Source of the DNA: Bacteroidota bacterium
GTDB lineage: Bacteria; Bacteroidota; Bacteroidia; Bacteroidales; WCHB1-69
Direction: 5' to 3'
Assembly (NCBI GenBank): GCA_029570835.1
Contig: JAKPTX010000109.1
Location: 1-62,577, forward strand
DNA length: 62,577 nt
Shown in pieces: positions 7,372 to 16,117 of this stretch. Each line of letters begins with the position of its first letter. The first letter of the stretch is position 1. A program made the translations under genes and the position numbers. The notes below the pieces were generated by a model. It was given only the letters and a program-made list of their open reading frames with translations, was not told where the DNA came from and made no database searches.

Positions 7372-8262
7372 ATGAAAGTTGATTATCTGACTAGAAGTCT
7401 TATGTTTGTACCCGCGCACAATGAGCGGTTAATGGATAGTGCTACTAGGGTGAACGCTGATGTTTTATTACTTGATATTGAAGATTCTGTGCAACCTGTC
7501 CAAAACAAACAGATTGCCCGGGATAATATTCTCAGGTATATTGATGAAGGTAAATTAAAAAATCGAGTACTTTTTCCAAGGGTAAATGATCGTGAAAGCG
7601 GAGAACTTTTGAAAGATGTGTACCAGTTAACAGTCGATGGAATTGAGGGGTTTATGTATCCCAAAGCAAAAAAAGGGGAAGATATATATTTCTTTAGTAA
7701 GTTGCTCGAAACTATTGAATATGAAAAAGGGTTTCCATTAGGGACTTTTAAGATAATTGCATTGATTGAAACAGCAAGTGCAGTAATGAATATTCAGGAC
7801 ATATGTGGTACTTCCACTAATAGGTTAATTGCGGTAGCTTTTGGTTGTGAAGATTTTATGACTAATTTGGGAGGAAAACATGACGGAGACGGACAGAGTA
7901 TTTTTACTCCACGTGCCATGATAGCGATGAGTGCAAAAGCAAATGGAATAATTCCAATTGACACTGTTCATGTAAAAGTACATGATTTGGAGGATCTTGA
8001 AAAAAACTTAATTTTGGCAAGGAAGCTTGGTTTTGAAGGTATGTTAGTGTTAAATCCAAAGGAATTACCTTTAGTTCATCAATATTTTTCTCCATCACAA
8101 GAAGAAATAGCTTGGGCAAAGGAAATGCTCAAATTATCAGACGAGGCAATAGCTTCCGGTAAAGGTGTTGCTGTTAAAGATAATAAGTTTATTGGCCCAC
8201 CAATGGTTAAGATGGCAAAGGATATCCTAAGTAAAGCGAAAAAAATTGAACAGCAAATCTGA
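7372..8262 (+). CDS. CitE/HpcH-HpaI-family CoA-ester lyase (malyl/citramalyl-CoA lyase-like)
   Basis: This 296-residue TIM-barrel protein belongs to the citrate-lyase beta-subunit-like family, whose stand-alone members cleave or condense malyl-, beta-methylmalyl- or citramalyl-CoA with magnesium. Family residues are all in place: the LTRSLMFVPAHNE start, LDIEDSV at 34-40, R70 in FPRVND, E133 in LIETASA and D161 in CEDFMTNLGG (metal ligands), and a C-terminal lid with KFIGPP. It follows the MaoC gene by four bases. In a polysaccharide locus such a pair is out of place for catabolism. I infer a role in preparing a hydroxy-dicarboxylyl-CoA for the acyltransferase at 8465. The true substrate is unknown. 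Confidence 0.88.
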   Translation: MKVDYLTRSLMFVPAHNERLMDSATRVNADVLLLDIEDSVQPVQNKQIARDNILRYIDEGKLKNRVLFPRVNDRESGELLKDVYQLTVDGIEGFMYPKAKKGEDIYFFSKLLETIEYEKGFPLGTFKIIALIETASAVMNIQDICGTSTNRLIAVAFGCEDFMTNLGGKHDGDGQSIFTPRAMIAMSAKANGIIPIDTVHVKVHDLEDLEKNLILARKLGFEGMLVLNPKELPLVHQYFSPSQEEIAWAKEMLKLSDEAIASGKGVAVKDNKFIGPPMVKMAKDILSKAKKIEQQI

Positions 8263-8464
8263 AATATGTAATGTTTCCTTGATTAACTAAGGAGTACTGT
8301 TGTTGTTGTATTTCTTCACCCGAAGTTTATTTCAAAATGTATTTGTGTGATTCAGGACAAATATAATTCTGAAGTAACATTTGTTAACTTCAAGGATAAG
8401 CTAAAAGGGTGGAGGGGTAAAGGAATTTCCATTCTATTTGAAAATAAAGAAAATTAATTTTATA

Positions 8465-9127
8465 ATGAATAAAAAAGTAGTTATTGTTGGAGGCGAAGGA
8501 AACGGTGGGGTGATTGTATCCTGCATTGAAGACAACAAAAGACGTTTCGGAAATCATGAATGGGAGGTTGCTGGTTTTATTAATGATTATGAAAAAGAAG
8601 TAGCCGGATATCCTGTGATTGGTGGTTTGGGTACTATTCCTGACTTATTGTTAAATACAGATTATTATTTTTTCTGGGCAATTCATTTGGTTGGTCGTAA
8701 TGTGTTAACTGAGCAACTTTTTAGAAAAGCTAATATCCCGAAAGACCGGTTAGCTACAATTATACATCAATCTGCCTTTGTTGCAGCCAATGCCATTATT
8801 GAACCCGGTGTGTTTATTATGGCAAATTGTTATGTAGGACCAATGGCACAAATTGGGGTTTGTTCAATGATTATGGCAAACTCAATGATTGGGCATAATA
8901 TAAAAATGGGACCTTTATGCCATTGTTCGGTGGGGTCAATTATGACCGGTTATTCTGAACTTGGTTTGTGTGCCGATTTGGCTGTAGGCTCAACATTACT
9001 TGCATATGTCAAAGTTGGTAATTTTGCTACAGCCGGAGCAGCAAGCCTGGTAACAAAAGATATCCCTGATTACGAAATTCATGTTGGTATTCCAGCGAAG
9101 TTTTTAAAACGTGTTAGAGAAGATTAA
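8465..9127 (+). CDS. PglD-like sialic-acid O-/amino-sugar N-acyltransferase
   Basis: PglD-type enzymes N-acylate nucleotide-linked amino sugars. The ATG at 8465 is chosen over 8438 because it begins directly before the Rossmann-like PglD N-domain ([15 protein letters not shown]) and gives a normal 220-residue product. The C-terminal half is a left-handed beta-helix with hexapeptides ([20 protein letters not shown]), a catalytic-type histidine in [10 protein letters not shown], and the [12 protein letters not shown] end. It is preceded by about 200 non-coding bases after the lyase and followed by one base before the aminotransferase. It probably acylates the 3-amino sugar made by that enzyme; the acyl donor may come from the two CoA genes upstream (inference). 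Confidence 0.88.
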   Translation: MNKKVVIVGGEGNGGVIVSCIEDNKRRFGNHEWEVAGFINDYEKEVAGYPVIGGLGTIPDLLLNTDYYFFWAIHLVGRNVLTEQLFRKANIPKDRLATIIHQSAFVAANAIIEPGVFIMANCYVGPMAQIGVCSMIMANSMIGHNIKMGPLCHCSVGSIMTGYSELGLCADLAVGSTLLAYVKVGNFATAGAASLVTKDIPDYEIHVGIPAKFLKRVRED

Positions 9128-9128
9128 G

Positions 9129-10235
9129 ATGATCAAATTTTTAGATTTACAAAAGATTACAGAAAAATATACTGCTGAAATTCATGAAGCAGTAAGTCGT
9201 GTAGTGGATTCCGGTTGGTATCTGCAGGGTCAGGAAAATGAGCATTTTGAGAAAAATTATGCTAAATACATTGGTTCAGAATTTTGTATCGGGGTTGCAA
9301 ATGGATTGGATGCACTAAGACTGATACTGAAAGCGTATATTGAGCTTGGAGTGATGAAAGAAGGTGATGAGATTATAGTACCTGCTAATACCTTTATTGC
9401 TTCAATCCTTGCCATAACTGATAACCGACTGGTTCCGGTATTAGTTGAACCTAGACTTGATAATTATCAAATTGATGATGAACTGATTGAAGCAAGTATT
9501 ACAGAAAGAACGAGAGGAATAATGATTGTTCACTTGTATGGGCAGTGTGCTTTTACAGATAAGATTGGCGACATCTGTTCGAAATACAACCTGAAATTAA
9601 TTGAAGACAATGCGCAGGCACATGGGTGTAAATACAAAGGTAGAAAAACAGGTTCAATAGGTGATGCCGCAGGTCATAGTTTTTATCCCGGAAAAAATCT
9701 GGGTGCTTTTGGTGATGCAGGCGCAGTTACCACAAACGACAAGGAACTGGCAGAAACAATCCGTTCTTTGGCAAATTACGGATCAGCACGGAAATATGTT
9801 TTTCAATATCAGGGATTAAATAGCAGATTGGATGAAATTCAAGCGGCTATTCTGAATGTGAAACTGAAATATTTAGATGAAGATACCCAAAAAAGAAAAG
9901 ATGTTGCTACGTACTATATTGAAAATATTAAGCACCCTGATATAATACTACCTATTGTTGAAGATTGGGATGCGCATGTGTTTCATCTATTCCCTATTTT
10001 AACCCCCAAACGGGATAAATTACAAGAATACTTAAAAGAGAACGGTGTGCAAACGCTGATCCACTATCCCATTCCGCCACATAAGCAACAAGCCTATCAG
10101 GACTGGAATGGATTGTCGTTTCCTATTACGGAAAAAATTCATGCGCAAGAGTTGAGTTTACCTATGAGCCCGATAATAAATCCATTTGATATTGCTGAAG
10201 TTTGCCAATTAATTAATAATTACCAAGTTTTATAA
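9129..10235 (+). CDS. FdtB/QdtB-like nucleotide-sugar C3 aminotransferase
   Basis: This 368-residue PLP enzyme of the DegT family has the Schiff-base lysine K189 in [16 protein letters not shown], the sequence type typical of C3 aminotransferases (FdtB, QdtB, TylB, DesV) rather than of C4 enzymes. D160 in [10 protein letters not shown] binds the PLP ring. The ATG at 9129 directly precedes MIKFLDLQ, the usual start, and lies one base past the acyltransferase stop; the upstream ATG at 9111 would overlap that gene. With the ketoisomerase at 6500 and the acyltransferase at 8465 it completes the ketoisomerase, aminotransferase, acyltransferase trio for a 3-acylamino-3,6-dideoxyhexose. Confidence 0.92.
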   Translation: MIKFLDLQKITEKYTAEIHEAVSRVVDSGWYLQGQENEHFEKNYAKYIGSEFCIGVANGLDALRLILKAYIELGVMKEGDEIIVPANTFIASILAITDNRLVPVLVEPRLDNYQIDDELIEASITERTRGIMIVHLYGQCAFTDKIGDICSKYNLKLIEDNAQAHGCKYKGRKTGSIGDAAGHSFYPGKNLGAFGDAGAVTTNDKELAETIRSLANYGSARKYVFQYQGLNSRLDEIQAAILNVKLKYLDEDTQKRKDVATYYIENIKHPDIILPIVEDWDAHVFHLFPILTPKRDKLQEYLKENGVQTLIHYPIPPHKQQAYQDWNGLSFPITEKIHAQELSLPMSPIINPFDIAEVCQLINNYQVL

Positions 10236-10240
10236 TTTCA

Positions 10241-11206
10241 ATGAAAAAAGAAAATCCAAGGATTTCAGTAATTATTATCTGCTACAATCAGGAAGAAATT
10301 ATAAGTAGGGCAATTAATTCGGTAATCTGTCAAAAAGATTATTTATATGAATTAATTATTTCCGACGATTGTTCAACAGATGGGACTTGGAATGTTATTC
10401 GGGGATATCTCAATAAATATCCTGATAAAATAAAAGCGTACCGGCAAGAGCATAATTTAGGTGTTTATGAGAATCTGCATAGCACTTATGATAAAGTAAC
10501 AGGCGATATAGTATTTTTTTTATCAGGAGACGACGAATTTGGCTGTGAGTTGTTTAAAAAAACCTGTGAAACTGTTATTAGTGCCGGTGTTGATTTTTCA
10601 AAAGACAAATACTGTGTGATTACTGATTTTAAGGCAATTTATCCGGATGGCAAAGAGGTTATTCATAATGAAAATAATTTAGTAGAAAAGCATAACCCCT
10701 TTTCTTTGAAGTTTCGAGGACTTGTCTATGGCAGAGGACGTGGGGAAAGCTATGAAATTTTTAAAGAGAGAAAAAATGTAATAATTAAAAGAAAAAAGGG
10801 ATCAATAATTTCATCAAGCCTACAGGAAGGCTTTACTGATAATTTTCCATTTTATGCGACAGATGCCGTTTATTATATACCCTATATAGGAAATATTTAT
10901 TATGCAGGAATAGGCATATCCACAAAGTTCAAAAAAAATAGAAAAGAATATCTTGAGGGATTAATTGAATACTGTAACAATATTCCGAATTACTTTCATA
11001 AATTGAATAAATACGATTTAAATTGGTTGCAATTTCATAAAATTAAATCACAATTCCTGTTAACACCAAATATTATAAATTATTTTAAATATGTGTGGAT
11101 GTTTATTTACCTATGTAGAGATCCACTAAGTAAATTTTTCTTGTTTAGGGAATTTAAATCAATTGTCAAATCTTTCTTGCTGTTATTTATGAAAAATAGA
11201 AAATGA
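10241..11206 (+). CDS. Family 2 glycosyltransferase
   Basis: A GT-A fold glycosyltransferase of 321 residues that should add one sugar of the repeat unit on the cytoplasmic face of the inner membrane. The N-terminal 110 residues hold the GT2 marks: VIIICYNQE near residue 10, ISDDCSTDGTW with D42/D43, and LSGDDE with D97/D98 as the metal-binding pair. After about residue 150 similarity to common GT2 enzymes fades and the C-terminus ends in a basic, hydrophobic tail (residues 290-321) that could lie on the membrane. It starts five bases after the aminotransferase, so it is part of the same operon. Donor and acceptor are unknown. Confidence 0.85.
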   Translation: MKKENPRISVIIICYNQEEIISRAINSVICQKDYLYELIISDDCSTDGTWNVIRGYLNKYPDKIKAYRQEHNLGVYENLHSTYDKVTGDIVFFLSGDDEFGCELFKKTCETVISAGVDFSKDKYCVITDFKAIYPDGKEVIHNENNLVEKHNPFSLKFRGLVYGRGRGESYEIFKERKNVIIKRKKGSIISSSLQEGFTDNFPFYATDAVYYIPYIGNIYYAGIGISTKFKKNRKEYLEGLIEYCNNIPNYFHKLNKYDLNWLQFHKIKSQFLLTPNIINYFKYVWMFIYLCRDPLSKFFLFREFKSIVKSFLLLFMKNRK

Positions 11207-11285
11207 GTAACTTACTTACGTGAACTAAGAATGTAAAAGCAAAAATAAAAGTACATACAATAACAATCCTATTATTTTCTTCTTT

Positions 11286-12254
11286 ATGATGCCAGTTAAA
11301 CAAGATTTAGTTGTCTGTATCCTGATCAACTATAATCATTCTAAGGATACATTGGATTGCGTTGAATCATTATTGAATTCAAGTTATGACAATTTTAAGA
11401 TTTATTTAGTTGACAATGGTTCGGAAACAGATGATTACAGGATTTTGGAAAATTCTCTAAGAAACAACGATAATATCAATTTATTACGAATTGGAAAAAA
11501 CATCGGATATGTTGGAGGCGTAAATTATGGCCTGCTTAAAGCTTCGGAAGCTATTCCCCGATATTTTGTAATAATGAACAATGATACAATAGTTGATAAA
11601 GATGCAATAAATGAACTAGTAATTACTGCCCAAAAATATGGCGATAATGTAATTGTAACAGGTAAGGTCTATAATATGGATGAGCCGGAAACACTTCAGT
11701 ATGTTGGTCAGTGGTGCAGAAATAAAAAAAAGTTGGATTTTCCGCCTTATGTAAAAAATGGCCGTGAATTAGATACAGGTCAGTATGATAAGGAGATAGA
11801 ATTAGATATGACAGATGATATGTTCTGGTTATTGCCAAGACAAGTATTTGAAAGGGTTGGTTATTATTCCACTAATTTCTTTTTATATGGCGAACAAAAC
11901 GATTATGTGTTAAGAGCCAAAAAGGAAGGAGTTAAATTGATATATACACCTAAATCAAGGATTTGGCATCACCATCATTTAACCACTGGTGGGAATCCTC
12001 AAAAAATATTGGCAATAAGGTACTGGTCAGTTTATGCGGTTCTTATGTTATATTATCTGCACTATCCAAAAAGAAGGCTTTTTACACATTATTTTAAATT
12101 AGTTATCAGATCATTAGCGAAAACAATATTTGGAAAAATCAGCAAAAGAGAGTTTAAGCCTGTCAAACCTGAACTATATGCTTGTTGGTATTTCATGCTT
12201 TGGCTCTTTAATAAAAGGCCAAACGATGGATTTAATCCATTTCTGGTTAAGTAA
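11286..12254 (+). CDS. Family 2 glycosyltransferase (rhamnosyltransferase-like subgroup)
   Basis: This 322-residue protein has the layout of the GT2 subgroup that includes many rhamnosyltransferases and galactofuranosyltransferases: VCILINYNHSKDTLDCV at the start, LVDNGS with D43, KNIGYVGGVNYGL, and MNNDT with the metal-binding D100. A WHHHHLTTGG stretch follows the catalytic core, a feature of this subgroup. The C-terminal 60 residues are basic and aromatic, consistent with membrane attachment. It follows an 80-base gap that holds no clear promoter. The second in-frame ATG at 11289 is equally possible. Donor sugar cannot be assigned. Confidence 0.85.
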   Translation: MMPVKQDLVVCILINYNHSKDTLDCVESLLNSSYDNFKIYLVDNGSETDDYRILENSLRNNDNINLLRIGKNIGYVGGVNYGLLKASEAIPRYFVIMNNDTIVDKDAINELVITAQKYGDNVIVTGKVYNMDEPETLQYVGQWCRNKKKLDFPPYVKNGRELDTGQYDKEIELDMTDDMFWLLPRQVFERVGYYSTNFFLYGEQNDYVLRAKKEGVKLIYTPKSRIWHHHHLTTGGNPQKILAIRYWSVYAVLMLYYLHYPKRRLFTHYFKLVIRSLAKTIFGKISKREFKPVKPELYACWYFMLWLFNKRPNDGFNPFLVK

Positions 12255-12257
12255 TAT

Positions 12258-12286
12258 TTTGCATTGATTTTAGTTTGTTACTTTTG
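12258..12286 (+). promoter_or_regulatory. Bacteroidota-type promoter before the G9 glycosyltransferase gene
   Basis: TTTG at 12258-12261 and TACTTTTG at 12279-12286 are separated by 17 bases and fit the -33 TTTG / -7 TAnnTTTG pattern of this phylum. The site lies in the 108-base gap between two glycosyltransferase genes and would give a leader of about 70 bases. It suggests that the downstream genes can be expressed separately from the main operon. Confidence 0.5.
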
Positions 12287-12362
12287 GTTCGGACCTTAAA
12301 ATAAGTTTATATCAAGGCAGGCCTAAATCGCAGATATTTAAAAAACAGCTAAAAACTTTAAA

Positions 12363-13544
12363 TTGAAAAAAATTCTCTTTGTTCATCATGGTACCGGTTG
12401 GGGGGGGGCGCCAATTAGTATGATTAATTTAATTAAGAGCCTTGATGAGAATAAATATTCTGTACATGTTCTTTTGTTAAAGGATTCCATAGTGTCTAAA
12501 AAATTAGCTGATAATAACATCTCATACTCCATAGCCCAATCGCGATTTTATAAAAAATATTATAAGTACATTGTTCACAGTGAGGTCGGTTATATTAAAT
12601 CATATCAGATATTTAGACTTTTATATCGGTTAATATTGTGGTTACTTTCAAGACAGTTCTTTGCTGCCAAAGAATTAGCACAGTTTACCCCTGATGTGAT
12701 ACACCTGAATTCATCGGTGTTGACTGATTGGCTTAAGCCTTCATCAAAAAAAGGAAAGGTTCTGATTCATATACGTGAACCTTTCAGAAAAGGCATGATT
12801 GACCCAATGCATTATTTTTTAAGATGGCAAATTAAAAAATATGCTGATTCTATTGTTGCAATAAGCTGTGATAATGCTCAAAGGGTTGGCCTGATGAATA
12901 AAACTAAAGTAATATATAATACGGTTGATTATCATGAGCTTGAAATTAGCCTCTCAAGTTATAATTCAGCTAACTTTCTTTATTTGGGTGGAGCAGCAAA
13001 GGTCAAGGGGTTCTACACGATGGTAAAAGCGCTTGATTTTTTAGATGAAAATGTTGCGGTTTATTTTGGCGGTTCTTATAATGTGCCTCGAAAGCAAATG
13101 AGTATTCTAAAAAAAATAGCAATGTTTATACTTTTATATGGAAGAAAGAGAAAAAAAGCTATTGAAAAGATGAATAGTCATCCAAAAGCAAGGGTTATTG
13201 GAATGACCTATAAAGTAAATGAGTATTTACAAAATATTTGTTGTTTGGTCTCTCCATTTTCAACACCTCATTTCGCTCGCCCTGTAATTGAATCTTATCT
13301 GTATAAAAAACCGGCTATAGGCACAGATGTTAAAGGAATGGAAGAAATAATAGAGCATAAAAAGACAGGACTAATCGTGAAAAAGGAAAATGCCAAAGAA
13401 CTGGCTGAAGCTATTAATTGGATGGCCTCTCATCCTAATGAGGCGAAAAAAATGGGAGAGTATGCTTATCATATTGCAAAAACCAAGTTTACCCAGAATA
13501 ATATTCAAAAGTTTGAAGCAATCTATCAATCTCTTAATTCATAA
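12363..13544 (+). CDS. GT4-type glycosyltransferase with an early G9 tract
   Basis: A 393-residue GT-B fold glycosyltransferase. The N-terminal KKILFVHHGTGWGGAP is the usual beginning of the family, and the C-terminal half carries the donor-binding region with an ARPVIESYLYKKPAIGT stretch and an EE pair in the following helix. The start must be the TTG at 12363, since no ATG precedes the conserved first strand. A run of nine G residues at 12400-12408 encodes the Trp-Gly-Gly-Ala segment at codons 13-16. One slipped base there would stop translation almost at once, so the gene may be phase-variable (inference). A promoter-like site lies about 80 bases upstream. Substrates are unknown. Confidence 0.85.
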   Translation: MKKILFVHHGTGWGGAPISMINLIKSLDENKYSVHVLLLKDSIVSKKLADNNISYSIAQSRFYKKYYKYIVHSEVGYIKSYQIFRLLYRLILWLLSRQFFAAKELAQFTPDVIHLNSSVLTDWLKPSSKKGKVLIHIREPFRKGMIDPMHYFLRWQIKKYADSIVAISCDNAQRVGLMNKTKVIYNTVDYHELEISLSSYNSANFLYLGGAAKVKGFYTMVKALDFLDENVAVYFGGSYNVPRKQMSILKKIAMFILLYGRKRKKAIEKMNSHPKARVIGMTYKVNEYLQNICCLVSPFSTPHFARPVIESYLYKKPAIGTDVKGMEEIIEHKKTGLIVKKENAKELAEAINWMASHPNEAKKMGEYAYHIAKTKFTQNNIQKFEAIYQSLNS

Positions 13545-13570
13545 ATATAAAGAATTAATTATAAACCATC

Positions 13571-14887
13571 ATGTACTTTTTACGTAACCTTACAATAGTC
13601 GGTATAATTTCCGTCATGTTATTAGCGAGTGATTTACTATATGTGTTTAATAAAAATTTTATTGTATTAGGGAATTTTCGATATTTGTGGGCGCCAATAT
13701 TTATTGTTTTTGTAGTACTATATCATAATAAAGCGCTAACTTTAAATAGTGTTAAATACGCATTAATTTTTGGATTACTCTATGGACTCATTTTGCAAAA
13801 TACGCTGTGGCGATTTTCCGATGATTGGTATAGTAGAAAGATATATTATGATATTTATGACATGATTGTAATTGTTTTGTTTTTTTCTATGCTTTTTCAA
13901 AAAAATAATCCAGTTTTCTGGAATCATTTATCAAGATTAGGACTTTTATTTATAGTAATAAGTGGGATAACGACGATTATTGCTACTCATATTTATCCGG
14001 GTGCTGTTAGAGCATCGTATTCATCCTTGAGAATTGATGATGAATTGTACTATTCTAGTGTAAAACACTTAGGTATTGGGTCGTACGGTTATATGACAGC
14101 TATAGTGGCATTGTTTCCAACATTAATCTATTTTTATAAGAAGGGTAATATTGACTGGTTAAATAGACGTAGGGCAATTGTACTTACTGTTTTTCTTTTT
14201 ATTGTTTTATTATATGCACAAATTTTTGCTAATATTATTGTAGCCTTAATAATTCTTCTCATGGCTTATTTTGGAGAAGCGAATTTTAAACGAAATATAT
14301 TTGTAATAGGTTTAATAATTATCATTTCATTAATAATCCCAAAATATTTCTGGACAAATTCTCTTTTAAATATAAGCGATTATTTCCCTTCTGATTCAAA
14401 TATACACTATAAATTTGTTGAATTAGCAGATTACACCTTAACTGGTGAAAGGTTTGATAGAGCAAATCCTATTGGAGGAAGAGCGGAAAGATACCCGATG
14501 CTTTTTGAAGCATTTAAAGCTAGTCCATTTTTCGGAGATGCCAGTTATTACAGTAAATATGACACTGAAATGGGGCACGGCGGTCATTTATACTGGATGA
14601 GTCGTTTAGCTCTTTGGGGTGTTTTTGGGTTTTTAGGATATCTGTTAATTCTATATAAGATTTTTACTCCCGTTTTTAATCTTTTTGATAAAGAATTTAG
14701 ATTCTACTACTTGTTATCCACTCTTGCTATAATCATGTTGGGTTTTATGAAGGCTCTTAACACTACTGAAATTTATTTTATACTATTGATTATTATTCCC
14801 GGTTTGTATATGGGAGTGAGAAATAAAGATTTACTGTTAAAAACTAGTAAAGAGAAATTGCCGATATTGACAACTGCTAAACCGTAA
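13571..14887 (+). CDS. O-antigen polymerase-like membrane protein (Wzy candidate)
   Basis: The 438-residue protein is a polytopic membrane protein with about eleven to twelve hydrophobic segments. Between segments, near residues 255-345, lies a long non-hydrophobic stretch with R and H residues (GERFDRANPIGGRAERYP and EMGHGGHLYW), the kind of large periplasmic loop seen in Wzy polymerases and WaaL ligases. No other polymerase candidate exists in the locus, which does contain a Wzx. It begins 26 bases after the glycosyltransferase. The family has very low sequence conservation, so the call rests on topology and context. A ligase is the main alternative. Confidence 0.7.
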   Translation: MYFLRNLTIVGIISVMLLASDLLYVFNKNFIVLGNFRYLWAPIFIVFVVLYHNKALTLNSVKYALIFGLLYGLILQNTLWRFSDDWYSRKIYYDIYDMIVIVLFFSMLFQKNNPVFWNHLSRLGLLFIVISGITTIIATHIYPGAVRASYSSLRIDDELYYSSVKHLGIGSYGYMTAIVALFPTLIYFYKKGNIDWLNRRRAIVLTVFLFIVLLYAQIFANIIVALIILLMAYFGEANFKRNIFVIGLIIIISLIIPKYFWTNSLLNISDYFPSDSNIHYKFVELADYTLTGERFDRANPIGGRAERYPMLFEAFKASPFFGDASYYSKYDTEMGHGGHLYWMSRLALWGVFGFLGYLLILYKIFTPVFNLFDKEFRFYYLLSTLAIIMLGFMKALNTTEIYFILLIIIPGLYMGVRNKDLLLKTSKEKLPILTTAKP

Positions 14888-15364
14888 TGTTCTTAATTTT
14901 ATAATATTTATTGAGGGCTTTTTAATGAGTGAACTGTTTGTTATTTTTTACTTTTTGTGTTTAGTTCTTTGATTTGTTTGATTATAAGAAAAGAAGGCTT
15001 TTACGTGTGAAAAAAAATTAAAGAATGCAATAAGATACTGATAGCTTTGTATTTCTATTTTCCCTACTAAATTACGACATTTTACAAGAACTTTAATTAC
15101 GATAAGATACAAAACTGACTTAAGTTCATAATTCGCTAGTAAATTGCAATGACATTTAGTTCCATTATAATTGAATGAAACTAAAACTATTTGCTAAAAT
15201 GAGGTTAAATTCAATTCGCTCTGAGGTGGGTTCCCAACTAAGTTAGATGATCCTTAAAACATATTTAAGTCCTGTTTATCAACAATATACTGTTGATCAA
15301 AAATTGATTTTAGGTGTTTCATATTGCGAGGTTTTGCTTATTTTTGATCAAAAGTTTGAAAATT
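14888..15364 (+). other. Non-coding gap leading into the IS remnant
   Basis: No convincing gene lies here. A TAGCTTTG match to the -7 promoter consensus is at 15042-15049, but without a clear -33 partner. From about 15240 the sequence looks like the leader of the decayed transposase that follows. I could not identify terminal inverted repeats. Confidence 0.4.
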
Positions 15365-16045
15365 ATGCTCGGAAAATCACCCAATCAATCACAGAAGAAT
15401 TTGTTTTCACCAGCGCTCAAAGAGATCATCAACCCACAAGAACCATTGATCCAGCTTGCAGATCGAATTACTTGGCAGGATTTGGAGAATGATCTCTCAA
15501 AATTTTATTCCCATACCGGAACCTCCTTCCATGCCTATTCGCCTGAAGGCAGGATTGCTTATCCTTAAAAGGCTTAACAATTTTGGAGACGAAAGCATTG
15601 TAGATCAATGGATTCAAAATCATTATTATCAATATTTCTGTGGAGAGTCTGAGTTTCAGTGGCACTTTCCTTGTGATTCGAGCGATTTAGTACACTTTTG
15701 CAAAAGAATCGGCGAAGAAGGTGTTGAGTTGATTTTCAAAATGTCAATTGATGTTAAAAAGATAGGAGCGAATATGAAGAACGAAGGCGACGAGCCAAAT
15801 GCCGAATCAGAGCTGCCATCGAACCGATTATCGGACATATAAAACATGATTGCCGAATGGGAAGAAACTATATCAAAGGTCAAATTGGAGACAAAATCAA
15901 TGCATTGATGGCCGCAGCCGGGTTCAATTTCCGCAGATTACTCCGCAAACTGAAGACGGAGGTTATTTTTTTCTTTTTTCAGATTCAGAAATTTTTCCAC
16001 CCCAAACCTTCTTTGGCTTCTAAACTTATACTTAATTACTTTTAA
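15365..16045 (+). pseudogene. IS5-family transposase, frameshifted and internally deleted
   Basis: Three frames add up to the two ends of a DUF772/DDE transposase. The first (ATG 15365) reads MLGKSPNQSQKNLFSPALK up to about 15525. The second continues PSMPIRLKAGLLILKRLNNF and reaches the FPCDSSDLVHFCKRIGEEG segment, ending near 15770. The third resumes with AAIEPIIGHIKHDCRMGRNY, typical of the C-terminal end, and stops at 16045. Intact relatives are around 400 residues or more, so the middle of the gene, including most of the catalytic DDE core, is missing, besides one frameshift. It cannot make a transposase. It lies between polysaccharide genes and marks an old insertion. Confidence 0.85.
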
Positions 16046-16117
16046 TCCCTCACTGAAAGTGAGTTGTTTATGATTAACTAATTTAATTGGTTTATTAATT
16101 GTAAAAAGACAATTTAT

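Noticed and set aside
6912-8262. Plain itaconate degradation operon
   Set aside because: The CoA-transferase is missing and both genes are embedded between sugar ketoisomerase and sugar aminotransferase genes in tight operon spacing. It stays as an alternative for the enzymology, not for the role.
8263-8464. Possible remnant gene between the lyase and the acyltransferase
   Set aside because: A short open stretch ending near 8457 has no start and resembles nothing I know; too short to support.
12255-12362. Possible short gene in the gap before the G9 glycosyltransferase
   Set aside because: No frame with a start codon of useful length exists; the gap is better explained as a promoter and leader.
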